Shown here: positions 6,802-15,778 of the stretch, one piece after another
Position numbering within the stretch: position 1 is the first letter of the stretch
Layout: every line of letters begins with the position of its first letter
Virus record (IMG/VR): IMGVR_UViG_3300008267_000373
Span: 1 to 50,306 of that record
Reading direction: 5' to 3' (one strand)
Source: a virus
Length of the DNA: 50,306 bases
Translations under genes and position numbers: made by a program
The notes under the pieces: generated by a model
Database searches by the model: none
Told to the model about the DNA's origin: nothing
The model's input: only the letters and a program-made list of their open reading frames with translations

Positions 6802-8364
6802 TTACTTTGCCACTTTTAAATTAATAGTGTGTTGATTTTTCGGCGCAGGTTCTTCTTCAGGAGGAGGCGGGGCTTCTTCGCTTTCTTCTGGCTTTTCTTC
6901 TTCAATTTCTTCCTGCATCTTCTTAATTTGATCATCGTCAAAACGAAGGACGTTCTTCATGATCCATTCTTTAGAGAAGTATTCGCCAGTATACTGCTGC
7001 ATCTGATCCATGATCTGCAAGCGGCCAGCTAACACTTCATTTTCTTTTAGTTCAGTAAAGTGGTTATCTCTAACGAAGTCAACAATGATGTTCGACTTCC
7101 ACTCGTTCCAATCATCTTCAGTAATTATATTCTTAAGAATAAGTTGCTTCTTTAGAATGTTTAAGAAGAGTGAAGAGAATCTACGACGAAGTCTGTCGAT
7201 AAACTTCTGGAACTTTAATTCGTCTCTTGAAATCTCAGAAGATCTGCCGAGAGAGAATTGCGATTCCTGTTCGAGTCTATTTACCGGTACATTTAATGCA
7301 CGATATAGACGCTTCTGAAAGTAAACGATATCATCAATCTGACCTAGATTATCCCCACCTGGCAATGTTGTAATCTCTGTACCTTTACCCCCTTCACGAC
7401 GGGGTAGCCAGAAATCTTCAAGCATTGACATATGCTTACGGTCGTCTTTAATTTCACCGGTGGTCGCATCATACACGATCTTATTCTTATATCGTGTCAT
7501 AATGCTCTTCATATATTCTTCAGCTTTACCACGTGGTAGGTTACCAACGTCAACGTAGAAGATACGTCTTTCGGGCGCACGGGCGAGACGATAAATGACA
7601 AGCGAATCTTCCATCATACGAAGCTGGTTAATTGGCTTCAATGCTTTATGAAGATATGAAACTACCTTTGTTCGGGATTCTTCAGTTAGACCCGAAGTAA
7701 CATAACTAATAGCATCATTCGAAATCTTAATTGCGCTGCTATTTGCAACGCCAGGCTTTTCTTCATAGATGTAGAATTCGTTTACTTTTTCTACAATAGA
7801 TGCACCAGTCTTAGGATCTTTTTTCTTTGTAATCTCTTTTACTTTACGAACTTTTAAAGCATCAATGGGACGAATCTCTTGGATTCCTTCCTTCATATTT
7901 GCTTCATTAACAATTAAATGGTGAACCATTCTACCGTCAATGTACCATCTCTTAAACATATCTGAACCGTAATCAGTAAAGTTCAGCATATCTAAAACGT
8001 GATCAAATTCTTCGTTGATCTGTTTCTTAATGCTATCACTTAATTCTTCTACATGATCTAGATTCAGTTTAACTGGAGCTTCTAATTCGGAAGTAGTAAT
8101 AGCTTCGTTCACAATCTCATCAATAGCCATATCCACCTCTGGGTGCATTGACACGGCTCTATATCTTTTAATTAATTCAACTGCGTCCTTCGAGTTGTCA
8201 CCGTCGAAGTCGATATATTGACCCCAGTGAGATCCAGATGCGGTTACATAACCAGCGCCGTCTTCATCAACTGGTGGGACAATAGAAGGTAATTGCTTTT
8301 TTTGTTCACCGGTTGCTCTTTTTAATTCGAAACCGAATAATTTAATAATAGAATTTTCAGCCAT
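6802..8364 (-). CDS. 20: gp20 portal protein
   Basis: 520 residues, close to T4 gp20 (524). Recognised by SHWGQYIDFDGDN, RYRAVSMHPEVDMAIDEIVNEAI, APERRIFYVDVGNLP and LPGGDNLGQIDDI, all strongly conserved in T4-like portals. The dodecameric portal nucleates prohead assembly and is the DNA channel and the docking point for terminase and neck. The Glu/Pro-rich C-terminus (EEIEEEKPEESEEAPPPPEE) is an unstructured tail. It has a late promoter and a leader hairpin upstream. Confidence 0.97.
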   Translation of the reverse strand: MAENSIIKLFGFELKRATGEQKKQLPSIVPPVDEDGAGYVTASGSHWGQYIDFDGDNSKDAVELIKRYRAVSMHPEVDMAIDEIVNEAITTSELEAPVKLNLDHVEELSDSIKKQINEEFDHVLDMLNFTDYGSDMFKRWYIDGRMVHHLIVNEANMKEGIQEIRPIDALKVRKVKEITKKKDPKTGASIVEKVNEFYIYEEKPGVANSSAIKISNDAISYVTSGLTEESRTKVVSYLHKALKPINQLRMMEDSLVIYRLARAPERRIFYVDVGNLPRGKAEEYMKSIMTRYKNKIVYDATTGEIKDDRKHMSMLEDFWLPRREGGKGTEITTLPGGDNLGQIDDIVYFQKRLYRALNVPVNRLEQESQFSLGRSSEISRDELKFQKFIDRLRRRFSSLFLNILKKQLILKNIITEDDWNEWKSNIIVDFVRDNHFTELKENEVLAGRLQIMDQMQQYTGEYFSKEWIMKNVLRFDDDQIKKMQEEIEEEKPEESEEAPPPPEEEPAPKNQHTINLKVAK

Positions 8365-8386
8365 AACCTATCCTTAAAGGAAGTGA

Positions 8387-8407
8387 GGAGGGCCAAAACG
8401 GCCCTCC
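8387..8407 (-). other. Perfect hairpin in the gp20 leader
   Basis: GGAGGGCC and GGCCCTCC form an uninterrupted 8-bp GC-rich stem with a 5-base loop, between the late promoter at 8418 and the gp20 start. No T-run follows on the minus strand, so it is a poor intrinsic terminator. It may partly stop read-through from gp19 or protect or process the gp20 mRNA. Confidence 0.6.
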
Positions 8408-8417
8408 AATATCTTAG

Positions 8418-8425
8418 TATTTATC
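8418..8425 (-). promoter_or_regulatory. Late promoter (GATAAATA) for gp20
   Basis: GATAAATA on the minus strand overlaps the TGA stop of gp19 and lies about 54 bases before gp20. It differs from the consensus only at the first base, and its place ahead of the portal gene supports it. Confidence 0.5.
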
Positions 8426-8954
8426 AGCTCGTTGTACCTACTGATTCCCAGTATTGAATCTGGAAATCGACCTGGAATTCTTCAATGACGTCATTGGTTC
8501 CATAAGCAAGGTCAATTGCCGAAACTAAGGTTGGGAAGCAACCACGGAAGTTATAGGTCTTAAGAGTTGAACCATCTTTATCAAGTTGTTCCACTAATAG
8601 ATCTGCAGAGTAATCATTGACATTGGTCAGACCAGTGTTCTGTCTATGATTATTCATTCCGTTCATCCAGCGTTCCATAGCATTACGAACAGCAAAGTCA
8701 GTATCATTAATGATTCTTACTGACCATGGTTCGAATGTTCTGGTTCCTGCCATTTTAACTTCTCTACCGCGGAAAGGTAAAGAGATAGTTGACATTACTG
8801 AAGCAGGAAGTTGTGCACTGGTGCAAAGGAAGGATGTGATTTCCACATCCCCTTGAGCATAAGCTGGGAAGTTAATGGTCGCTTTGAATAGATTTGGTCT
8901 AGCGCCACCACCTCTTAACTTTGCCTTGAAGTCGTCGACTCCTAAAATAGCCAT
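8424..8954 (-). CDS. 19: gp19 tail tube protein
   Basis: 176 residues against 163 in T4. FKATINFPAYAQGD, SAQLPASVMSTISLPFRGREVKMAGTRTFEPWSVRI and FRGCFPTLVSAIDLAY are typical of gp19, whose hexameric rings form the inner tube of the contractile tail. It follows the sheath gene directly, as in T4 (18-19-20). Confidence 0.96.
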   Translation of the reverse strand: MAILGVDDFKAKLRGGGARPNLFKATINFPAYAQGDVEITSFLCTSAQLPASVMSTISLPFRGREVKMAGTRTFEPWSVRIINDTDFAVRNAMERWMNGMNNHRQNTGLTNVNDYSADLLVEQLDKDGSTLKTYNFRGCFPTLVSAIDLAYGTNDVIEEFQVDFQIQYWESVGTTS

Positions 8955-8975
8955 ATCGTATCTCCTCTAGCGCTA

Positions 8976-10718
8976 TTATACCGTGCCAACAACTTCTTCA
9001 AAGTCTACGCCAGTTCTTACAGCTACGAAGTTTAGAGTTACGTAGTTGATTGAACGAGCAGGCTTAATGAAGATGTTAGCGATGAATTCATTGCGATCTA
9101 CAACAGCTGGTGTATTGTTTGATTCGTCACAAATCACACGGAAATCTGTGATACCACGTCTGCCTTGGATTTCTCTTAGGAAAGGCTCTACGATATTTAC
9201 AAATTCTGCACGGGTGAATTCGTCGTTGAATTCAAACATAACGTTTCTTGCAGCGATTGCAATTGCTCTTTCCATGGTAAGGAACAGTCTACGAACGTTG
9301 ATACGGTCGAATGCTGATGGTCTTGCAAGGAAAGTCTTATCTCCGAATAGAAGTGTACCCTGTCCAGGAATGTTAGCAACTGGATTAACACCAGCTTTGT
9401 ACAGAGTGTCTCTTTCAGATTTGGTTGCTGAGTAAGCAAGTGATGTTACACCAAGAACCGCACCACGTCTTTGTCCTGCTGGCGAGAACCAAGGAGCAGC
9501 GTTAAGATCTGCTGCAGCCATGATACCAGCAACTGAAGAAGCGTCAGGAATAAAGATGTACTGATCGTTATACTTATCGTACACTTTCAGATAGTTATTC
9601 GAAACGATCAGATAAGAAGAACGGGTGAACTGATCAGTTGTAATGATCGAGGTGGTAACAGGAGTTGCAGCATTTACTACAGCAGTTCTATCTGGTGATG
9701 TAACTACAACACAATCTTTACGGGTTGTTCCAGCTGTTGCAACTAGATCATTTACTACAGTTACCTGATTATTTGCGGTAGCCATACCTGGTGCAATCAA
9801 GAAGTCAACAGTAATAGTATCAACGTCTTCGAATAGATCGTGACCTGATGCGTATTCTGTAGTTGTTAAAGAACCTGAATCAGCACCACCGGTAAGCGAA
9901 GTTGTAATATTATCAGTTACGCTTGCAGAGAAGGTAGTACTTTGTGCAGTAGAACCAGCATTGGTTAAGCTAGTCAAGGTGCCTTCAAATGAAGCTAGAT
10001 AGATGTAGTTAGAAGCATTATTGATAACTTCTTTTACATAGTTTGAAGAACCATCAGAAGTTTTTGCATCGGATGCTAGAGATAGGTAAGCATATCTTTC
10101 TAGGATAGATCCTGGTGTCCCGGTGAATAAACCGTCTTCATCAATAACGACCACGTGGACTTCATCATTTGCGCCTGATCTTGCAGATGCATATGCTGAC
10201 GTACCAGGAGCACCATCGAACTGTGCTTTGTAGGTCCATTGTGAAAAATGTGTACCACTTGAATCGCTACCAACTGGGCAGATGGAAACCTTTAGCGAGT
10301 TACCAAGTGTACCAGGATATCTTGCGATCCATGCACCGGCATTAACCTCACCAGAGTCATCTCCAAAGGTTGATGATTGGGTGTCAAAGTGGTCTTTGTT
10401 TCTAACTGTTACAGTAGAAGCACCTTGTGCATTTGCATTTCGTGCAGCTGCAGTTGCTTCTCTTACAACATAGAGTGAATTCGAATACTTCAAGAAGTAA
10501 GCTGCTGATAGGAAGTCTACCGCAGTTGTACTTGATGGAGTTGCGAAGGTCGAAGCTAGTGTAGTCTCCGTATCTACCAGAGTAGCTTTTCTAACTGGAC
10601 CCCAGCGGAAGTTCCCCACGATTGCGCCTGTAGTTGACTGAACATTTGGCACAACGCCGGTTAAGTCAATTTCCTTTACGACAATTGCTGGGGATTCAGA
10701 GGGACTAAAAATTGCCAT
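8976..10718 (-). CDS. 18: gp18 contractile tail sheath protein
   Basis: 580 residues against 659 in T4. The N-terminus (SPSESPAIVVKEIDLTGVVP) carries the inter-subunit strand, NFRWGPV is the family signature, and the C-terminal part (RINVRRLFLTMERAIAIAAR, FEFNDEFTRAEFVN, PARSINYVTLNFVAVRTG) holds the conserved sheath core. The middle (about 130-330), rich in Ser, Thr and Ala, corresponds to the variable outer domains and is reduced compared with T4. A late promoter lies 62 bases upstream. Confidence 0.97.
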   Translation of the reverse strand: MAIFSPSESPAIVVKEIDLTGVVPNVQSTTGAIVGNFRWGPVRKATLVDTETTLASTFATPSSTTAVDFLSAAYFLKYSNSLYVVREATAAARNANAQGASTVTVRNKDHFDTQSSTFGDDSGEVNAGAWIARYPGTLGNSLKVSICPVGSDSSGTHFSQWTYKAQFDGAPGTSAYASARSGANDEVHVVVIDEDGLFTGTPGSILERYAYLSLASDAKTSDGSSNYVKEVINNASNYIYLASFEGTLTSLTNAGSTAQSTTFSASVTDNITTSLTGGADSGSLTTTEYASGHDLFEDVDTITVDFLIAPGMATANNQVTVVNDLVATAGTTRKDCVVVTSPDRTAVVNAATPVTTSIITTDQFTRSSYLIVSNNYLKVYDKYNDQYIFIPDASSVAGIMAAADLNAAPWFSPAGQRRGAVLGVTSLAYSATKSERDTLYKAGVNPVANIPGQGTLLFGDKTFLARPSAFDRINVRRLFLTMERAIAIAARNVMFEFNDEFTRAEFVNIVEPFLREIQGRRGITDFRVICDESNNTPAVVDRNEFIANIFIKPARSINYVTLNFVAVRTGVDFEEVVGTV

Positions 10719-10779
10719 GTCTCGATCCTTTTCAGATATTTTTATAAGTCGTCATAATACGATGTTTATCACTTAATTG

Positions 10780-10787
10780 TATTTATA
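10780..10787 (-). promoter_or_regulatory. T4-type late promoter for gp18-gp19
   Basis: Perfect TATAAATA on the minus strand in the 84-base gap between terminase and sheath genes. It would boost tube and sheath synthesis, the two highest-copy tail proteins. Confidence 0.85.
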
Positions 10788-10802
10788 GTTTTTTAAAACT
10801 CA

Positions 10803-12404
10803 TCAATATCCCATATCAACCTTGTAGGATTTCTCTACAGACCATATAGATTTATCAGGACCTAACACTTCTTCATCTCTAGTATTGCCATCTTCTATAA
10901 ATCCAAATGGAACCATATCATTTTCAATCTCTGAAATTCTTTGCTGGAACATCATTTCTTTTAAATTGATATTCGTAAGTTCACTAAAGTTTCTACCAGT
11001 TGCAAAGTAACCAAACATAACTAGATTCATCATAAGGTCGTCGTGATTACCCTCGCTGGCTTCATACGACACACCTTTAGCGACGAACGTAGACATTTCT
11101 TGGATAGTCATGGCATCGTAGATTTTTAACTTTTTCGTCTCGATAAGGTCTTTAATACCTGAACAACCCAATCTCTTAATCTTGCGATTCATTTCAACCC
11201 CAATACGATCTGCTTTAACAACAGAATCCATATGGAGATTTTCGTACTCTAGATCTTGGTATAAACCGTTTGCGACTAATGAACCTTGATCATTCGATTC
11301 AATAATTGTATATGCTTCGTTATAAACTTTTGCGTATTTGTATATAACGTTTGGAAATAAGATTGGTGATATGGTATTGTTACGATATCTTGCAGCCTGT
11401 TCAAATGGTCTTGCAGTAATATCTATAACGGTGAATGTGGAATAATCTTGACCTCTACCTTTACCTACATCAACACACATTACGTACTCGTGGCCTTTTA
11501 CCGGTTCTTTGTACACCAGTAAATCTCCACCCTCTAAAGCATTTAAATGGGGATTAGCTCTTTGCTCTAATAACACATGTGATGAAATTAATGTGTCACC
11601 AGTTCCAAAGAAGGTGTTACCAAATTCTTGATCGAACTGTAGTTGTGAAGTGTTGGCAATTGTCTCGTCCTTCCACTTCTCATCACGACCTGGCACGTCC
11701 CACCAATCAACACGGAATGGTTTGAACTGGTTAGTAACTTGAACCGCACCTTCCCAGATAGTATGGAACATGTTGCCAATACCGTTAGCAGTCGACGTAA
11801 TAATAACTTTTGTATCTTTACCGGACGAAATAACGGGATATGTTGACGTATAGAATTCTGCTGCGCGTTCAACGAATGCAAATTCGTCAAGATAAAGTAA
11901 GTTAACAGACATACCACGAATAGAAGAACCAGACGTTGCAGCTGCAATAATTCTACTGTTATTTGAAAATTCTATCGAACCTTTATTAAGCGCTTTACAA
12001 CCTGGCTGTAAGAAGAAAGGTAAGTGCTCAAGCATTAACGTAATACGAGCAAGCATCTCTCGCGCGGTCGCGCCCTTGTTCGCGAGAACGGCAATAGTCT
12101 TTTCTGGATGAAATACTGCAAACCAAAGTAAATAAGCAACAGATGAAATAGACTTGCCTGACTGACGACAGGCAAGAACAATACTGAATCGATTCGTATT
12201 GAAATGACTAAACATCTTTTCTTGATAAGGATATAGCTTAAAAGGAACCAAACCTTTATCAAGAGAGATAACTTTACAATAATGAATAGCAAAGTACGCA
12301 GGGTCTTGCATACATTTTACATACTCTTGGATTTCCCATTGTGTAAAGTTTTGTACAACACCGTCACGTTTGACGTTTATGTTGCCATTATAACTATCAT
12401 TCAT
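10803..12404 (-). CDS. 17: gp17 large terminase subunit
   Basis: 533 residues against 610 in T4. The ATPase domain shows Walker A CRQSGKS (79-85) and Walker B LLYLDEF (Asp173, Glu174), with TSTANGIG as coupling motif. The RNase H-like nuclease shows Asp312 in MCVDVGKGRGQDYS, Glu369 in IIESND and Asp455/456 in GNHDDL, the expected acidic triad. It cuts concatemeric DNA and pumps it through the portal. The start overlaps gp16 by eight bases. The N-terminus is shorter than in T4 but all catalytic parts are present. Confidence 0.97.
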   Translation of the reverse strand: MNDSYNGNINVKRDGVVQNFTQWEIQEYVKCMQDPAYFAIHYCKVISLDKGLVPFKLYPYQEKMFSHFNTNRFSIVLACRQSGKSISSVAYLLWFAVFHPEKTIAVLANKGATAREMLARITLMLEHLPFFLQPGCKALNKGSIEFSNNSRIIAAATSGSSIRGMSVNLLYLDEFAFVERAAEFYTSTYPVISSGKDTKVIITSTANGIGNMFHTIWEGAVQVTNQFKPFRVDWWDVPGRDEKWKDETIANTSQLQFDQEFGNTFFGTGDTLISSHVLLEQRANPHLNALEGGDLLVYKEPVKGHEYVMCVDVGKGRGQDYSTFTVIDITARPFEQAARYRNNTISPILFPNVIYKYAKVYNEAYTIIESNDQGSLVANGLYQDLEYENLHMDSVVKADRIGVEMNRKIKRLGCSGIKDLIETKKLKIYDAMTIQEMSTFVAKGVSYEASEGNHDDLMMNLVMFGYFATGRNFSELTNINLKEMMFQQRISEIENDMVPFGFIEDGNTRDEEVLGPDKSIWSVEKSYKVDMGY

Positions 12405-12771
12405 CTTCCCTATAATCTTTCAATTCTATAACGTTCGATTCAACGAGCACTTCAGGTTTCGGTTGATTTAATAGAAATCTTTGTAGATCTGTAGTAGAAC
12501 CAATAAAGAGATTATTTGTAGTTGCTGCTATAGCAGGTTTCTCGTCACTTCTTTCAATATCTTTCTTCTTCTTATGAAGATCAATAAGATTACCAGCAAC
12601 ATCAGCCATAGTCTTCATTGTTGTCGCAAGAACTTCAAACGCTCTAGGGTGTTCAGTAGATCTAGCTACCTCTGCCATGTCATCCATAGCAGACGAACCC
12701 TTTGTCAAGATGTCATGATATATCTGTCTTGCGTATTCAAAATCATTATCTTTTGTATCAGAATCCATCAT
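12397..12771 (-). CDS. 16: gp16 small terminase subunit
   Basis: 124 residues. The central helical hairpin EHPRAFEVLATTMKTMADVA followed by LIDLHKKKKDIE matches the T4 gp16 oligomerisation core (there SPRHMEVFATLM...LHKDMKDI). LFIGSTTDLQRFL parallels the C-terminal motif FMGSPTEL. It modulates gp17 and helps recognise DNA for packaging. It starts at a double ATG overlapping the stop of the oxygenase gene. Confidence 0.9.
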   Translation of the reverse strand: MMDSDTKDNDFEYARQIYHDILTKGSSAMDDMAEVARSTEHPRAFEVLATTMKTMADVAGNLIDLHKKKKDIERSDEKPAIAATTNNLFIGSTTDLQRFLLNQPKPEVLVESNVIELKDYREDE

Positions 12772-13328
12772 GGTCTATTTACCCAGCCGGTTAAAATATA
12801 TTTAGTTTCTTTTAAATCAGGTGAGGCTCTGTGTAAATGGGTTTCACCAGCAGGCCAAAAAACGAATTTTCCTATCTCAGGTTTTATACGTATTTTTTCA
12901 TTTTTATTTTTATAAAATTCAGTCATCCCACCATTTTCGACAGTGTTAAGATATAACATCCAAACAAAGGCTCTATTCTTATCTTTACCACCATCTGCTT
13001 CGAAATGCCATCCATGAAATCCACCATCTGCTTCCGCTTTTTGAAATTTATGACTATCTAAAATATAATGGTTAAAATCCCTAGATTTTATAAAATTCTC
13101 TGAGAATTCATTTAATGCTATTAAAATAGCATCGTTTATTATAAAATAATTTTGGGATTTCCTATAGGATTCATGAGCATTTAAAAAAACAGAAACGTCA
13201 TTTCTGTAATTGGTAATTATTTCTTCGCCAAAGCTATTTTTTAATTTCTCTTCACCTATATTAATAATATTCTTACATATCTCAGGCGAAATTAAAAAAT
13301 CAAATCCGATATAATTATCCCAAATCAT
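12768..13328 (-). CDS. 2OG-Fe(II) oxygenase-like protein (prolyl-4-hydroxylase type)
   Basis: 186 residues. GGFHGWHFEADGG gives His108 and Glu110 as an H-x-E version of the H-x-D iron motif. GKFVFWPAGETHLHRASP supplies the distal His (164 or 166), and KETKYILTGWV the basic residue (Lys176) that usually binds 2-oxoglutarate. This is the P4H-like jelly-roll common in marine T4-like phages. The substrate is unknown. It is inserted between gp15 and gp16, where T4 has nothing, is visibly more AT-rich than both, and has overlapping starts and stops with them. Glu for Asp in the metal motif makes activity plausible but not certain. Confidence 0.8.
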   Translation of the reverse strand: MIWDNYIGFDFLISPEICKNIINIGEEKLKNSFGEEIITNYRNDVSVFLNAHESYRKSQNYFIINDAILIALNEFSENFIKSRDFNHYILDSHKFQKAEADGGFHGWHFEADGGKDKNRAFVWMLYLNTVENGGMTEFYKNKNEKIRIKPEIGKFVFWPAGETHLHRASPDLKETKYILTGWVNRP

Positions 13329-14119
13329 GCACTATCCAACATTTCAGTAATTGTAGTAATAAATCCGTAGTCACTATCTGCGCTAGCATTTGCAGGGTCG
13401 GTAGTAACTACGATAGTAGAGAGAAGTTCATCCGAATCTCTTAGACCAGTACCAATACCATAAAGAGAAGGAATTGCTGAACGGATGATCTTACCATCTG
13501 TAACAGGACCGTAGAAATTGATCTTCATTTCAAAGTCAAGTGTGTAGATAATACTACGTCTTTGTTCTAAAACGCCTTCATAATCATCAGTGAAAGACAC
13601 ACCAGCTAGAATGATTTGGCTGTCTTCCTTGATATCAGAGTAACCTTCAATTGGCTTAATAGTTAAAGAATACTGAGGATTAAAATAAGGTAAGATCTGT
13701 TCAACTATTTGAAGTGCATCATCATGCGTTTTGGCGTACGCATTTAGTTGGAAGTTAATTGTATACGGTACAGGAGTAAAAAACTTGCTTCTCACATTCG
13801 TCGATGCTGAAGTACTGCTTGCTAGATTATAGTTATTTACTTTTGATAATTGTCTATTCGGATCGTATGCAATTGATATAATCTCAAAAGACATTCTAGG
13901 TAACTTAATAGCAACCATACGCTCTGCAGTTTCACCCTCTTGAGAGTTTTTAATTCTTTCAAGGAAACTACGTTTTGGAGCATAGCTCAGAGGTACTTTT
14001 ACCTGACTAACAGTTTCCCCTGCAGAGTTTTGGCGGAGAACGTAGATGTTATTAAATAATGCACCGAATACCGCTACGGATTTTCTTACTCTTTCGTGAT
14101 AGAAATACGTTCCAAACAT
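13325..14119 (-). CDS. 15: gp15 tail terminator / sheath stabiliser
   Basis: 264 residues against 272 in T4. The start MFGTYFYHERVRKSVAVFGALFNNI with VPLSYAPKRSFLERI, then LPRMSFEIISIAYDPNRQL and DDALQIVEQILPYFNPQYSLT follow T4 gp15 closely (there FGYFYNSSFRR, VPITYASKEHF, FQIVEQILPYFQPHF). gp15 caps the finished tail and joins it to the neck. Start and stop overlap the neighbours by a few bases. Confidence 0.95.
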   Translation of the reverse strand: MFGTYFYHERVRKSVAVFGALFNNIYVLRQNSAGETVSQVKVPLSYAPKRSFLERIKNSQEGETAERMVAIKLPRMSFEIISIAYDPNRQLSKVNNYNLASSTSASTNVRSKFFTPVPYTINFQLNAYAKTHDDALQIVEQILPYFNPQYSLTIKPIEGYSDIKEDSQIILAGVSFTDDYEGVLEQRRSIIYTLDFEMKINFYGPVTDGKIIRSAIPSLYGIGTGLRDSDELLSTIVVTTDPANASADSDYGFITTITEMLDSA

Positions 14120-15006
14120 TAGTTAATCTCCGGTTCACCGAAAGGATTCGTTTCAGTGAAATCTAGGAAGCCGCCTCCAAAGGAATCGAAATCTTCATTC
14201 TGTTCACTATTACTAATCTTATTATCTGACGTAATTGCAGTAACGATACTAGAGGCACCGCTAGTCAATCCTGTAACTTCAGCGGAATCTAGGAACTCGT
14301 GGAACTTACCATCCGTTCCCCCAGCATGAGCTATATGAAGAATTTGGTTAGTATAATCAATCTTAACAATGTTACCCTTCATATAAAGAGCCTCGTCACT
14401 ATCAAGAGTTTGTGATACATACTCGCCAAGTAAAAATGATCCTGCTGAATCTACAGCCAACTTATATTGGTATGCACCATACTCTTCAATATCATCAATC
14501 TCTTTAATACCAGTATTGAAATCCTCATCATTATATTCAAAGAGTTCACACTTCAGTTTCCAAATAGGAAGATCGTTCAATTGATAAAAAGGTGGATCAT
14601 GATCAACTCTCATAACCTGGAAAATAGATTCGGTCAATGGAAGATATATTAGATCACCTTCTCTTGGACGATAGAAAGAAATATCATTGTTAGTTTGGCC
14701 AGCTAATTGATTCCATCTTTTTCTAGATACGATAAATGTAGCTGCGTCACGGATTTCTACACCGAATTTAGTAAATAGATCGCCTTCACCGTCAAACCCT
14801 TGAGTGTTTTCGATATACATTTCAATCTTATAGTTCCTAGCAAATTTAGAGATAGAATCATCACTAAAGATTTTATCTTCGGCCACGAGCTCGCGCGGGA
14901 GATAATAGACATCCTGACCGTACATTTTCAGAGATTCAATTATGATATCTTCATATAATAACTGCTCTGATTTTACGCCAGGATTAAAATATATGTTAGT
15001 TGCCAT
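14119..15006 (-). CDS. 14: gp14 neck protein
   Basis: 295 residues. LYEDIIIESLKMYGQDVYYLPRE at the N-terminus and ATFIVSRKRWNQLAG, REGDLIYLPLTESIFQVMRVDHDPPFYQL in the middle are the T4-like gp14 signatures. Together with gp13 it closes the filled head and provides the tail attachment site. The C-terminal end (FDSFGGGFLDFTETNPFGEPEIN) is Gly/Phe-rich and probably flexible. Two bases separate it from gp13. Confidence 0.93.
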   Translation of the reverse strand: MATNIYFNPGVKSEQLLYEDIIIESLKMYGQDVYYLPRELVAEDKIFSDDSISKFARNYKIEMYIENTQGFDGEGDLFTKFGVEIRDAATFIVSRKRWNQLAGQTNNDISFYRPREGDLIYLPLTESIFQVMRVDHDPPFYQLNDLPIWKLKCELFEYNDEDFNTGIKEIDDIEEYGAYQYKLAVDSAGSFLLGEYVSQTLDSDEALYMKGNIVKIDYTNQILHIAHAGGTDGKFHEFLDSAEVTGLTSGASSIVTAITSDNKISNSEQNEDFDSFGGGFLDFTETNPFGEPEIN

Positions 15007-15007
15007 A

Positions 15008-15778
15008 TTATCCTACGAAGAAATCTGGTGGGAATTCATGCTCTAGTCTCATATTCTCTTTTAGCTTTTCAAGATCTGCCGTAGCATCATCATAGATCTG
15101 TCTACCATTTAATGTAACACCACCAGGAAGTTGCATACCTTCAAACTTGATTAGGTTAGCGCCCCACTGCTGTTTGATCAACTGTGTAGAATAATCTTTT
15201 ACGAACATGTCATTGTATATAGCGGTCGCACCAGCAGGGTTAATTGTTCTGTACATTTCTAGAACAACGTAGTCTCCACTCTTTAAATCACCATCATTCA
15301 TATCACCATACCAAACTAATCTATTCTGATGTCTTCTAAATGATACCTGCGGGGCGCCAGATAAAGTAGTATCAAGTAATGAAATATATTGCTGCATCTG
15401 CTCATAATAAGCAAGATCGCCAATATATGTTCCCATCTGGGCCATATCGTTTAGCATGATCTGATATTTAACATCAAAGAAACTTCTTGATGCTGTGAAT
15501 GAGGAGGTAATTGGTAAAGCTCTTACAACCGAGATTGTATCAGAGGGAAGAGTAATATATTCGTTTGATAAATCACTATCACTAAGTTCATGCGCATAAT
15601 ATGCTTTCGCAGTAGCATCAGAATGATATTCCTGATAATACTGAATAGCATCGTCGATACGATCTTCGATCTGATCTTCATCCACGTTAATTTCAATAAC
15701 AGGCTGATAATGTGCCTGAAGAATTGTACACGTTGATTCTATAGTAAGAACCATGTTGGCCATCAAGTAGGTCTGCAT
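15008..15778 (-). CDS. 13: gp13 neck protein, atypical N-terminus
   Basis: 256 residues. From residue 27 on (QPVIEINVDEDQIEDRIDDA, then IQYYQEYHSDAT) the sequence is a standard gp13. The first 26 residues (MQTYLMANMVLTIESTCTIL...) do not look like the usual gp13 start, which in relatives carries a short helix of the type F..YCLR.LG. They are instead the second reading frame of the last codons of the upstream fibre gene, which overlaps by 86 bases. Alternative starts at Met6 or Met9 change little. The head-completion function is expected to be retained, because the fold begins at the conserved part. This looks like a recombination joint. Confidence 0.88.
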   Translation of the reverse strand: MQTYLMANMVLTIESTCTILQAHYQPVIEINVDEDQIEDRIDDAIQYYQEYHSDATAKAYYAHELSDSDLSNEYITLPSDTISVVRALPITSSFTASRSFFDVKYQIMLNDMAQMGTYIGDLAYYEQMQQYISLLDTTLSGAPQVSFRRHQNRLVWYGDMNDGDLKSGDYVVLEMYRTINPAGATAIYNDMFVKDYSTQLIKQQWGANLIKFEGMQLPGGVTLNGRQIYDDATADLEKLKENMRLEHEFPPDFFVG

